Of a DNA stretch of 64,000 bases, positions 1 through 26,360 are shown in pieces (position 1 is the stretch's first letter; each line of letters opens with the position of its first letter). A program made the position numbers and the translations under genes. The stretch spans positions 4,387,001 to 4,451,000 of the forward strand of contig OX352764.1 of assembly GCA_947095585.1 (NCBI GenBank), read 5' to 3'. This stretch comes from Nephrocerus scutellatus. Lineage: Eukaryota; Arthropoda; Insecta; Diptera; Pipunculidae. Below the pieces are notes generated by a model. The model saw only the letters and a program-made list of their open reading frames with translations, had not been told where the DNA came from and ran no database searches.

Positions 1-10
1 ACATTTTCTA

Positions 11-88
11 GCAAATGTTCTTCGAGCAAATGTTTTTCGAGAAAATGTTTTTCTAGCAAATGTTTTTCGAGCAAATGTTTTTCGAGTA
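11..88. repeat. 15-bp tandem repeat at the left edge
   Basis: About five copies of a 15-bp unit close to GCAAATGTTTTTCGA lie head to tail, with one to three differences between copies. The first ten bases look like a decayed further copy, so the array may continue to the left of the window. The period is a multiple of three, but no credible protein follows from it. Confidence 0.8.
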
Positions 89-119
89 AGTGTCTGGGTA
101 CCGAAATACCGCAAACAAT

Positions 120-960
120 TATAGCTTTGATCCAAAGGCAGTTCTAAATTCAATAACAACAAAGGAGTACGTCAAGGGTGCGTTCTTTCACCTTCACTCT
201 TTTGGGTTGACTTAGATACTGATGCGCCGAATGGTATACAATGGCGCCCATTTCAGAAGCTTAATGACAATAATAATAATAATAACAGTTAAATTTATGA
301 CATCTGCCTGAATTTCGGACTGAGGGTGAATATGAATAAAACGAACCCAAGTACTGTCTCCAACAACAATTAATATATCAAATGACGATATCATAGGTGA
401 TGATGTAGAGGAGTTTTGCTACGTAGAAAGTGTGATATCTAAAGACGGTGGTACTGAAGCTGATATATCGTCACACATTAACAAAGCCAGGTTTGCATAT
501 TTTGTGCTGAATAAAATATAACGCTCGCAAGTAATATCAAGACGCGCCAAAATCAGTGTTTGGAGAGCAACACAAGCATCAACAAAAAGACTCCAAGTCT
601 TCATTAATAAATGTCTGAGAATATGTGGAATCTTTTAGCCCAACTCTATTTCTAAGGTTTTTCTATTAACACTGACATTGCAAAGCCCGGTAAACATTGA
701 AATACGGCGAAAGAAATGTAAATGGATTTGTCAGTGGTCACACGTAAAGAAAAACAGCAAATGACGTCGTCAAAATGGCATTCGAAGGGAATCCGAAGGA
801 ATCTAGGATCCGTGGACGCCCTGATATAACATGGATGAGATCCGTAAAAGTAGAGTCTTCATCAAAAGGTTTTGCGTTGCAAATTAAATGGGATCCACAG
901 GATCGACGAGCTTGTTTCTGCACTCCATTGGGAGCAATATTTATTTACTTTTTGTTAAAT
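120..960 (+). mobile_element. Degenerate LINE reverse transcriptase, RTE-like
   Basis: Broken plus-strand frames resemble the second half of a LINE reverse transcriptase. In order one can read CVLSPSLFWVDLD and NGIQWRPFQKLND (palm region, near 180-270), VEEFCYVESVISKDGGTEA (near 400), KRLQVFINKCLR (near 580) and RIRGRPDITWMRS (near 810). Known elements of this type end in a block RGRP..TW followed by DRP.WR. Frameshifts and stops interrupt the frame throughout, and a poly-purine stretch separates two blocks. The element is dead. The clade name is a judgement from motif resemblance. Confidence 0.65.
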
Positions 961-1474
961 TTATTATATTTTAGAATTTAATTGGAAGCAAACAAATGCC
1001 AAGGAAAAAAACTCGTACAGTGGAGTGACATATGGAGTATAATTAAAGGTGTAATACAAGCACACATATTCATTTTGTTAATAAAAGCGACAAGCACTGT
1101 GGTTAGTAATTGAAACGCCTAGGTGCAACACTGATATCTTTCTGTACCAAGAGTGTGGGAACAGATTTCATTAAAACAAAAAGTTTTGCCACCAACAAAA
1201 ACCGCATGAAGATGAATTGTTATGAATTATTTTTTTGCTCTTAATCTCTAAGTTCAACTTAACTAATTTACAAGCTTAAATGTATGTTTTTGCATTTAAA
1301 AAAAATAGATACAGAAAAATAAGAAAAGGAAAAAGTAATAAAAGTATATTTTAAAGATGCCGCTTAGTGTTGAATTTTACTAGACAGACTAGCCAGCTCT
1401 AGCTCAACAATATTGAACGTAGGAGGAGTGGCACAGTAGTAGAAGAAAAGAGGTACTAGAGAAGAATAATTATT
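961..1474. other. Non-coding spacer left of nak
   Basis: This AT-rich stretch holds no ORF that I recognise. It is either 3' UTR of nak or intron leading to further nak exons beyond the window; see the nak entry. Confidence 0.4.
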
Positions 1475-17815
<16,341 letters not shown>

Positions 17816-19110
17816 TTTGGCCGAGTCGTGTTTAAAAAATATCCGGCAGCAGTTAGCAGTTCCAACAGCTGACTGACCAACCCACAGAAGAGAATGAAAA
17901 GGAATGCAAAACTACAGACTTTGCAGCATCAGTGGATCCCTGAATGAAAAATTTAGAGGCTAGAAAAAGGAAACCATCGACACCATTTAAAAAACGGAAA
18001 CGAAACGACGACAGCCCCTTGACAGTAGGCACTCCAGTTGCATCAAGTGACACTTTGATTTTTTTTCTTCGTCAGCACTTTCTTGTTTTTTTATTTTGTT
18101 TTTTTTTTTAATTTATTAAGACCTTGTAACTTCTATCGGAAACAGATTTTTCTAATTAAATCAATTTAATTTTATTACACAAAAACGAATAAATAAACAC
18201 ACGTCGCAGGGATGATAAGGAGCAGCACAAGCACACCACAGCTGCAGCAGTGGTGGACGAAAACGAGAATTTATGCGAAAAAAACAATGTTGACTGTCAA
18301 AATGTGTCATTATTTTATTGCGATTTTTATGCTCATTCTCGCACTGTTGGAAACGAATCAGCAATTTGGAGAGATCTCGAACGGCGGACGACAAATCGAG
18401 ATTCGACTGCGGCTGCAATTGCGACGACAGAAATTGCACACTTGATTAAAAGCTGAAGCGAAAGGATTTTTTTTCTTGTATTTTCCTATTTATGTTTGTT
18501 TTTTACAATGGATTTCACTTTACAAGAGGAAATTCTGATATTCCATTTGTCGTGGAAGTTTTTTCACAAACTATTGCTGGACTCCAGCAAAAAAATTACA
18601 CTTGCAATTTTTCTTGATTGTGCAAAATTCATATTTTTTATTGTTTTTGTTTTGATCTTTGGATGAAAAGTAAAATATATCGCGATTTTATTATTCGGGA
18701 TGAAAATGGTTATATTAGCAAAATACCAGAAGTAAATTAACTTGTTTTTTCGCTAATACCCTTTGTAAAATTATTTTCTTTTTATTAAAGACTGACGTGC
18801 ACGACCCACTAAAACTTTTTTCTTTTTGACGATTCCATTTGCTATTTTTCTGTCGAGAAACGTCATACTAGAGATTATTTTCAGTGGAGAATGGACGAAA
18901 TGAGTTTCTTATATATGAGCTTTTGAAAATGTTGCAATTTTCTATATTTTGTAGACTTGAACGTAAAATTTAAGTTTTTTTAAAAATTTTAACTAAGGTC
19001 CAAACCGATAAATGATACAAATTTACAACTGCGTCTAAAGTCACTCTTTATGTATTTTAAACCCAACTAAAATCACAGAAAAGTTAGAAATCAGAGCTTA
19101 ACATAGCACT
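17816..19110. other. Upstream region of nak (5' UTR and promoter expected)
   Basis: This holds the presumed nak leader and promoter, with A/T runs and a CAG/CAC-rich patch near 18,220-18,260. I cannot place a start site. Two overlapping ORFs of 68-77 codons at 18,212-18,456 look accidental. Confidence 0.35.
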
Positions 19111-19122
19111 GCTACACATCTG

Positions 19123-19365
19123 GTGAATTTTACCGATTATATTTGGATTAGTTTAAATAGAGGCAACTGTGTTGTTCTTCGTCTACTAGATTTTAGTAAG
19201 GCTTTTAATTCTATATCTTCCTCTAAATTTTATCACAAATTTCTTAATCACTATAATGTTAGCATAAGCGCTTCGGATCTCATTCTGTCGTATTTAAGTT
19301 TACCTGCAGGTGTACCCTAAAGGTCCATTATGGGACCGCTAATATTTGCTGTTTATAAAAGATAT
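19123..19365 (+). mobile_element. LINE reverse transcriptase remnant
   Basis: The plus strand reads LDFSKAFNSISSSKFYHKF, then LPAGVP, a stop, and RSIMGPLIFAVY. These are RT motifs A and the palm GVPQGSxLGPLLF block of CR1/Jockey-type elements, with stops and a damaged palm motif. Confidence 0.65.
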
Positions 19366-19394
19366 CGGAAATTAAGAGCTATTTTAAGTTGAAG

Positions 19395-19797
19395 TAATGG
19401 CGCCGTGGATCAGTGGAAGTACACATGGCTGCTGAGCAGGATGGGGCAGCCGGGAAACGCGGATGTAAGTGGGCGTGGCGTTAGTGGGCAGGAGGTCAGT
19501 GGGCGGGGGTCAGTGAGATGGGGCAGCCGTGAAACGCGGGTGTAAGTGGGCGTGGCGTCAGTGGGTGTGAGGTCAGTGGGTGTGAGTTCAGTGTGTATGT
19601 GGTCAATGGGTGGGTGAGGTCAGTGGGTGTGAGTTCAGTGGGTGGTGGGTCAGTGTGTATGAGGTCAGTGGGCGGGAGGTCAGTGGGCGGTGGGTCAGTG
19701 TATATGAGGTCAATGGGTGGGTGGTCAGTGGGCGGGGGTCAATGGGATGGGGCAGCCGGGAAACGCGGGTGTAAGTGGGCGTGGCGTCAGTGGGCGG
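19395..19797 (+). repeat. G-rich minisatellite (GTCAGTGGG units)
   Basis: About 400 bp of variable GTCAGTGGGYG-type units of roughly 12-16 bp. A larger module starting ATGGGGCAGCCGGGAAACGC appears three times (near 19,441, 19,518 and 19,746), so there is higher-order structure. The plus strand is G-rich, with many GGG runs. The array ends at a Helitron-like terminus and probably belongs to that element. The 76-codon ORF over it is a by-product of the repeats. Confidence 0.85.
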
Positions 19798-19824
19798 GTA
19801 GCAAAGCGCCCGGGAACAGCTAGT
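19798..19824 (+). mobile_element. Helitron-like 3' terminus
   Basis: GCAAAGCGCCCGGGAACAGC is followed by TAGT, making a terminal CTAGT next to T. It matches the ends at 9946-9974 and 28202-28223 and closes the minisatellite region. Confidence 0.5.
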
Positions 19825-19916
19825 TCCTAATAAATAAATAATATTCGTTCCGGGTACGATCGTCTAAACCTCAAGAACCGCTTGACCGATTGATACCAAA
19901 CTTGGACAATATTCTA

Positions 19917-21220
19917 AAGGGTGTTTTTTTAGGAGGTTTGTTTTTCCGATAGATGTCGTTTTATTTTATGACAGTTGTTTTGACAGCTCAAAGTGGCATT
20001 TCTACTCAGTATTGTTTGGCAAATCATTATGAATAGGTTAACTTCAGAACAACGTTTTCAAATCGTGGAAATTTATTTTCAAAATCAGTGTTCAATTAAA
20101 AATGTTTATAGAGCACTTCGTGAATTTTATGGTGCACATAATCGTCCGTCAGAGACCACCATAAAGAACGTAATTACCAAATTTCGGTCTACATTCACTC
20201 TTTTGGATGCCAAGCCACCGACAAGAATGAGAAGAGTTCGTACAGAAGAAAATATTGCTGTCGTTGAGGCCAGTGTCGAAGAAAACGACAATTTATCGAT
20301 TCGTCGTCGTGCTCAGCAAATTGGACTTTGTCCATCGACTTTATGGAAAATTTTACGTAAAGATTTGGGTTTGGTGCCATACAAAATTCAATTGGTGCAA
20401 GAATTAAAGCCACACGACCATCGTTTGCGCCGTGAATTCAGTGATTGGTCGTTAAATCAATTGAACGAAGATCCATTTTTTTACCGTAAAATTCTCTTCA
20501 GTGATGAGGCGCATTTTTTGTTAAATGGATACGTCAACAAACAAAATTGTCGCATTTGGAGCAAAGATAATCCACACGCCGTTCAAGAATTACCAATGCA
20601 TCCTGATAAATGTACTGTTTGGTGCGGTCTATGGGCTGGTGGGATCATCGGTCCATATTTCTTTAAAAATGAGGAAGGACGACGCGTTACCGTGAATAGA
20701 AATCGATACAGAACCATGTTAAATGAGTTTTTGTTGTCAAATCTTGAAGATATGGATATGGATGAAATGTGGTTTCAACAAGATGGTGCCACTTGCCATA
20801 CAGCACGTGAAACAATCGACTTATTGAAAGAAACTTTCAACGACAACATTATTTCGAGAAATGGTCCGGTGAATTGGCCTCCGCGTTCGTGCGATTTGAC
20901 GCCACTCGATTACTTTTTGTGGGGATACGTGAAGTCATTGGTTTATGTGGATAAACCTCAATCGATTGACGCTTTGGAAACCAATATTCAACGTGTCATT
21001 GCTGACATACGCCCTCAAATGCTTGAAAAAGTGCTGGAAAATTGGACCTCCAGAATGACATTTGTGAAAAATAGTCGTGGTAGCCATATGCCAGAAATTG
21101 TGTTTAAATGTTAAATGCCAAAAAATTATCTACCAAATAAAAAAAAAATTTGGTCATTTCATAATTTTATATGTGTTTTATTCAAAAAAAAAATCGGCAA
21201 CCTCTTAAAAAAACACCCGT
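19917..21220 (+). mobile_element. Complete mariner-family (DD41D, rosa-like) transposon
   Basis: A 1,304-bp element flanked by TA on both sides (19915-19916 and 21221-21222). The left end AAGGGTGTTTTTTTAGGAGG and the inverted right end ACGGGTGTTTTTTTAAGAGG are terminal inverted repeats with two differences in 20. One intact transposase lies inside, followed by AATAAA near 21,138. The flanking sequence (TACCAAACTTGG on the left, TTTAATCCCGATTGGTGGCG on the right) looks like one older dispersed repeat split by the insertion. The lack of damage suggests a recent insertion. Confidence 0.93.
20029..21114 (+). CDS. Mariner transposase, DD41D type
   Basis: A 361-aa transposase of the Tc1/mariner superfamily that cuts and pastes the surrounding element at TA sites. 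The start chosen is the ATG at 20029 (MNRLTSEQRFQIVEIYF); upstream in-frame sequence lacks the family's conserved start. The first 110 residues form the paired helix-turn-helix DNA-binding region. The catalytic Asp residues are D159 (ILFSDEAHF), D252 (WFQQDGATCH) and D294 (LTPLDYFLWG). The 41 residues between the second and third give DD41D rather than the DD34D of classical mariner; the rosa lineage is defined by this spacing. There are no stops or frameshifts, so it may be active. Confidence 0.93.
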   Translation: MNRLTSEQRFQIVEIYFQNQCSIKNVYRALREFYGAHNRPSETTIKNVITKFRSTFTLLDAKPPTRMRRVRTEENIAVVEASVEENDNLSIRRRAQQIGLCPSTLWKILRKDLGLVPYKIQLVQELKPHDHRLRREFSDWSLNQLNEDPFFYRKILFSDEAHFLLNGYVNKQNCRIWSKDNPHAVQELPMHPDKCTVWCGLWAGGIIGPYFFKNEEGRRVTVNRNRYRTMLNEFLLSNLEDMDMDEMWFQQDGATCHTARETIDLLKETFNDNIISRNGPVNWPPRSCDLTPLDYFLWGYVKSLVYVDKPQSIDALETNIQRVIADIRPQMLEKVLENWTSRMTFVKNSRGSHMPEIVFKC

Positions 21221-21390
21221 TAGTTTAGTCGGCAGAAAGGTTTTTCTTAAGTTTAATCCCGATTGGTGGCGCTGTTGTCGTAAAATTTACAATATTTACA
21301 TTTACTGATATTACATCTACTAATATTAGTTCATATCAGAATGGATGTACGTTGGCTATGATTATTGAAGTTTATAATTGTAGCTGCATT

Positions 21391-21510
21391 TTATTGCCGA
21401 GCGAGTTCGGAATTGGAATGTCAAAACCAGCCAAACAGCAGGTTTTCACAATTCCAAAGAAGGAATTCGACAGTGCAATTGTTGTTGTTCCTCGGAAAAT
21501 AAAATACGGC
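21391..21510 (-). mobile_element. MITE, GCCGAG family, copy in inverse orientation
   Basis: About 120 bp from TTATTGCCGAGCGAGTTCGG to TTCCTCGGAAAATAAAATAC. It is the reverse of the copy at 43274-43382, sharing AGCCAAACAGCAGGTTTTCA and the core AATTCCAAAGAAGGAATTC. Confidence 0.75.
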
Positions 21511-21744
21511 TTATGTTAATTTCTGCATTCCCACTTTTGTATTTGTTGGTCGATTTCGTTGTTGACATTTGAGTAGAACTGTTGCATGTAGTAAAACCGT
21601 AAACAAATTTATTGAATGAAAATAAAAATAATTTGTCGTTAGTGCCTTTTTATTGTTGGAAGGGGTTGTGGGGGGTTGAAGTCGTGGATGTTGATTATCG
21701 TCCGGAAGGGGTCGGTTGGGAGGAAATGGGCGATGGGGTTACGC

Positions 21745-21826
21745 CTAAACTAAACAACAATCCATACAATATTACAATCCTGTAAGTCTTAAGTTTTAAA
21801 GTTTTCATTGTGAGAGCACGGTAAAA
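21745..21826 (-). mobile_element. MITE, CTCTCACAATG family, half copy
   Basis: Only the right half survives: AATCCATACAATATTACAAT, TCCTGTAAGTCTTAAG and CATTGTGAGAGCAC match the element at 10304-10454. The opposite terminus is missing. Confidence 0.7.
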
Positions 21827-22363
21827 ATAACGAGTGCGTTGACACTGTTGACAGATATATTTAAAATGTGTTTGAATCTATAAAAGTGAATTTTTAGCGT
21901 TATGAATGCGTAAATATTTGATTTATTAATTGAATGCTCGTCAGAAAGATACATTGAAACAGAAATGCTATTTATGAACAATGATATTAATATAGAAATG
22001 GGTATAGCTATTGAATCAGGAGCAAAAAATGATTTAAAATTTCAGATTTTTGACGTGTGATTGATGAATACCCCGAGGCACAATTTAGGAGTAATTTTAG
22101 ATACTCGTGATCAGGGTAATTACGGCATTCCTTCTACAAGAATCACCTAATTATATTTTGAACAATGAATGGGCTTTACTTTACTCAAAAAAAATTATAA
22201 GGTGTATGCACATATCGTCTTAAATATTGTTCTATTAATGATGAGAAATTAAAAATTCAAAAATAAAAATACTTTTTATTTATTTTAATTAAATTAAAAA
22301 TAAAAATCGAACACATTTGAGTACTTTTGGAGGACATCTAACTGATATGAACGTTAAACTCTT
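21827..22363. other. Spacer and GSTCD 3' flank
   Basis: AT-rich spacer without genes. TTTATT near 22,275 is a plausible reverse-strand polyadenylation signal for GSTCD. Confidence 0.4.
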
Positions 22364-24194
22364 CTATTTCTCTATCACTCCGACTAGAAGGCGATTTTTT
22401 GGTGTACAGTTCTCTGGTTTGAGTCGTGTAAGAATAACTTGATATCCAGCTTCCTCTGCGAATAACTTCCTATCAGAATCAACAATATCCATGCAGAGTT
22501 GCCCTTGATAGGTTGTCTCCGGCTTGCAATTTAATGTTCCCAACTCGTGTGCCTGATCGGCAGCATGTGCAATATGCAGGAAATCTTTTTGATAAATGGT
22601 TTCTCGGAATTTCGCACTCAACGGGTATGATATGTGGGGCATTGGTTGAATAGATCCGTAACAACATGGACAACAGACAAATTTCGCTAAACTGCGAATA
22701 CATTGTTTAAGAACAATATCAGTCGCTGTGCCGCAAGCGTGCAAGGATGTTCCAATGTCGAATTGCCCCTCAAAATAATCAATGTTACACTGATAGAAAA
22801 GACAATTCCGCAATTCGAGTTCCTCTACTCTTTTTTTCGCTCGTTGCAATGATATTGCTTTGTTTTCGAGAAATATAATAGTGCAGCCAGGTAGCTTCAG
22901 TGCGAGCAAAATTCCCAAATGTCCTGTACCACTACAGAAATCTATAATTCTATCACCATCTTTGGCCAGAGAAATTACAGCGTTTGCCAAATTTTCAAGT
23001 TGATGCCTTTTTCGATTGAGACGCTCTTGTGGCAGTGCGCTACTTTTCTCATGTGCCGGTTCGACAGCATTCCAATCGATTTGAGAGTCATACACTACGG
23101 CAGATTCGCTGGTAAACTTTAGACTAAGTTCTGCGAGTTTAGTCATTGTCGCATCGATCTCAGTCTGCTCGGTATAGATGCGACTACGTGGTTTGTATCG
23201 TTTGGGATCACTTTTGTATAGACTTGTTTGATTACAGCTGGGAATTTTGTAATCGTTTGCTGGTCGTTTTTTAATCAGTTCTTGAGGAAAGGAAAATAGA
23301 TGGGATAAAACTACCTGGCAAGTTGCGTCAAAACCATCAATCTAAAAAACAAACCCTAATTTAAAGCATAAATTAAAAATAATGCGGCAAAATTTATCCT
23401 ACCTCATAGAGCCATGTATTAATAAGGGGAAACTGCTGTACAACCTCACTGCATCGAAAGAAGAGAATCTTAAAGCAAGGATAGAGAATGAGATCGGCAA
23501 TTGTAAAGTTGATTCCTTCAGCAAATCGATGTTCAATCGGAAGCGTTTCCTTTGGAGTTGTGCATTCAATGATTACTTTTCCTTTCCCCTTTTTGGGCGA
23601 GCACATATTTATCTTATTGGCATTTTCACGCGCCAATTTGTAAATATTGTGCATTCGGACAGGTTCATTCATATGCCCCTCAAAGCGAGGCACTACATCT
23701 GGTATTTCATTAAAGTCGTCTGTTGTAAATATTTGATCGAGAGCAGCAGTTACATCCACTTCGCAAAATCGCGTCCAAACTGATGATTCTGATGGGGCTA
23801 GCAAGCAACTCTCTTTAAAGCCAAGTAATTTCTTTCGCTCCACATCACCACTACGGGAAACAATCTCTCGACAAACTGCACACATTCCCGAAATAAATGT
23901 ATTCCCATTCTTGACGTATGTTGGAAGCTTTAAGTCCTGAATTGCTTGAATGGTTGTGCCGCTTTTGCAAATAATTTTATCCTCAGTCAGCTCACGACGC
24001 AACGATTCCGAATTAAGTTTTATTTTTGCCTGATGTTCGGATAAATTCGTTCGCACAAAATTCAATTTTATGTGCGCTGGAGAACGCAAATATTTGTAAA
24101 TATAAAGCGAAACAAATGAATTAACAGTTGTAAAGATTTCTGTTTCGCTGTTAACCTCTGTCCGGATCTCAATTTCCACAAAAAGGTCATCCAT
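22364..24194 (-). CDS. GSTCD: GSTCD homologue (GST C-terminal and methyltransferase-like domains)
   Basis: Two exons, 23403-24194 and 22364-23341, with a 61-nt intron (GTAGGA...TTTTTTAG). The codon order TAT GAG | ATT GAT is preserved, and the protein is 589 aa. The start is MDDLFVEIEIRT. The N-terminal half ends in a GST-C-like helix (FTIADLILYPCFKILF). The C-terminal half is a Rossmann methyltransferase with motif I IIDFCSGTGHLGILLALKLP, the acidic end of strand 2 (IIFLENK), and then GTSLHACGTATD and CCPCCYGS, as in human GSTCD (about 630 aa). The biochemical substrate of this family is not established to my knowledge; an S-adenosylmethionine-dependent role, possibly on RNA, is inferred from the fold. 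It stands alone between transposon-rich spacers. Confidence 0.87.
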
Positions 24195-25860
24195 CGTGTA
24201 ATGTATGCGAATAGAGAGCTCTAGTATGAAGGCAAGTTAATATAAGTGTTGAATTAATTAATAGACAAATTAAAAAGAATACAAAACAAAGAAAAAGGTG
24301 GAAAAACTGAAGACTTCGAATGCAAAGTACAATCTTAAATCAAAATTTAAAATGTGTCTTGTGTTGGTTACATGTTGTCAAAAGAGCTACAATCAAATGT
24401 CAATGCGAGTTTTGTTTTTATACGAGTCCTCATGAATCGCGTGTGTTTTCTATTCTAATAATTGTTCTATATATTATTATTAAAATATATCTATTAGATT
24501 TCTACAGAAATATGCCAGAATTTTAGAAAATTACAAATAAATTCAGAATTAGTAGTTCTGTTCCCGTACTCCAAAAATATTAACAATTATTGCTAATTTT
24601 TACCACTTTTTACTCAAAAGCGGATCCGTACTCGAAAATATAATAAAAGAGACCAGAAAATAGAGAGTAAGTTCATTTCCCCTCCATGCAAATTGTGGCT
24701 AATTTTAATACAAAAATGTATGTGTCTAAAAGAACATGTGAACATTCTGTCAAAAACGAATTTATTGACAACGAACTTATGTGACGTTCGTTTTTTTCCT
24801 GCACTTTCTTAACCAAGTATGTACACTAATACGTTTTGTATTTAAATTTGCGTCGAAATGGTCGTACAAATGCCACGATGACGATAGGTTAGGTTAGGTT
24901 TTTGGTATGATTCAATAGATCTCACTAGGACGCAGTGTCAGCTTCATGAACTAGGGGCTTCTATAAATAAACACAAATAACTTTTTTTTTATACATTTTG
25001 CGTCAGGCTAAATTTCTATGCTATCATCTGAGTCGCTTGATGATGGAATGAACTCGAACTGATGGAAAAGTAAACATATGAAACGAAATTTAAAACGTTT
25101 ACCTGAACTAAAACGATTTCTTCCGAATCCTTACAATATTAATAATTATTATAAAATATCCGATAGATAGTTTTAAATTACGTTTTACCTTTCGCGCTTA
25201 ATTTGGAACTTTTTTAACAGAAACTGTAACTATGCTACCCATTGTTGATCGACGGGTATGGTTTTTATTTAATACACTCCTTTATAACGCCGTGTGCCAA
25301 GAAAATTTTGGATCGGTTTTATTTTGATTTTCGTTCCATTGGTAAAAAGTGTGACACGAAAACCAGAAAACTTTTTTCATAACCATCGTTTAGGTTTCAA
25401 ATATGGTTTGTGTAATGAAAAAAACTATTAGTTTGACGTTTTTGTAATTACAAATGATGACAACGCTTAGAACTAAAAAATTAAAATTGAGATCTAACGC
25501 GCTCAGCGGTTAAAACAGTTACTAAAAACATGACATACATCTAGTTTTTTTTTTATTATTTCAGTCTTGCGGACCATCAAGGCAAAATATAAGTTATAAA
25601 CAAAAATATTGGCTAAATTTACATTATAATTTTTAAACTAAAAAGCTCTATAATTAAGCTAATTAGATTAAATAAAAATTTAAAATTATTGTAGAAGTTT
25701 ACAGTTGAAATTTTAAACTTTAATCTACTCTCAAAATATCCTATGCCAAATAAATTTTGAAGTAAGTAATAAAATATTAACATCATATCAACAACGATAA
25801 GTAACAATGTTATTCATTCTTAAAGATTAAACAATAAAAAATTAATACAACATTATACCG
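24195..25860. other. AT-rich spacer upstream of GSTCD
   Basis: Nothing I can call a gene. Near 25,218-25,262 a stretch (ACTGTAACTATGCTACCCAT...GACGGGTATGGTTT) resembles one at 28,960-29,005, so a dispersed repeat is present. TAGGTTAGGTTAGG near 24,887 is three short units, not a telomeric array. Confidence 0.4.
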
Positions 25861-26117
25861 TAGCTACACGATCATGGGAATGAAAGCAATGTCCAGAGAA
25901 ACACGTAGTTTTTTAGTACTTTGGGAAGAGAAAGCTTGATTCCGCCGAGAATCCACCGAATGACCACTACGAAAGATGACTTTCGGCACAAGCATGAACG
26001 TTCTATACGGCAAAACAACACCAAATCGACGAACATACACACAAACACTCACAAATGCTTCGCGAAGTGTATCCACAGCGTTTATGGGATGACTTTCATT
26101 CCCACGCCTGTGTAGCC
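25861..26117. mobile_element. MITE-like element with about 25-bp inverted ends
   Basis: The left end TAGCTACACGATCATGGGAA continues to TGAAAG; the right end is CTTTCATTCCCACGCCTGTG and continues TAGCC. After inversion the two ends agree at GCTACAC and TGGGAATGAAAG. It is 257 bp long with no transposase. Target duplication is unclear. Confidence 0.65.
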
Positions 26118-26360
26118 AAGCTCTTAATGTGCTACCGTTGCCATTTTTATATTCTTTTTCTAATTCTCAATTAAATAAACATTTGTAGATCATTTTCAAA
26201 TGTTTAAAATTAGTCGATTAAAATTAAGTTTGAATTTTGACGTTTTAATTACAAAATATACTAATCATCTAGTGACTATTAGTTAATTTATAACGAAATC
26301 GGGCTCATTAGTTGTCAGAAGGACTTTTTAGTGCAATACATTTCAATTCAAGTTCCATGT
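26118..26360. other. Spacer between MITE and LINE
   Basis: Short AT-rich spacer without features. Confidence 0.35.

Noticed and set aside
19593..19823. A Gly/Ser/Val-rich ORF over the minisatellite.
   Set aside because: It arises directly from GTGGG repeats; amino-acid periodicity follows the DNA repeat.
24880..24905. TTAGG-like units resembling insect telomere repeat.
   Set aside because: Only about three short units within ordinary spacer; flies of this kind generally lack TTAGG telomeres, and no array exists.
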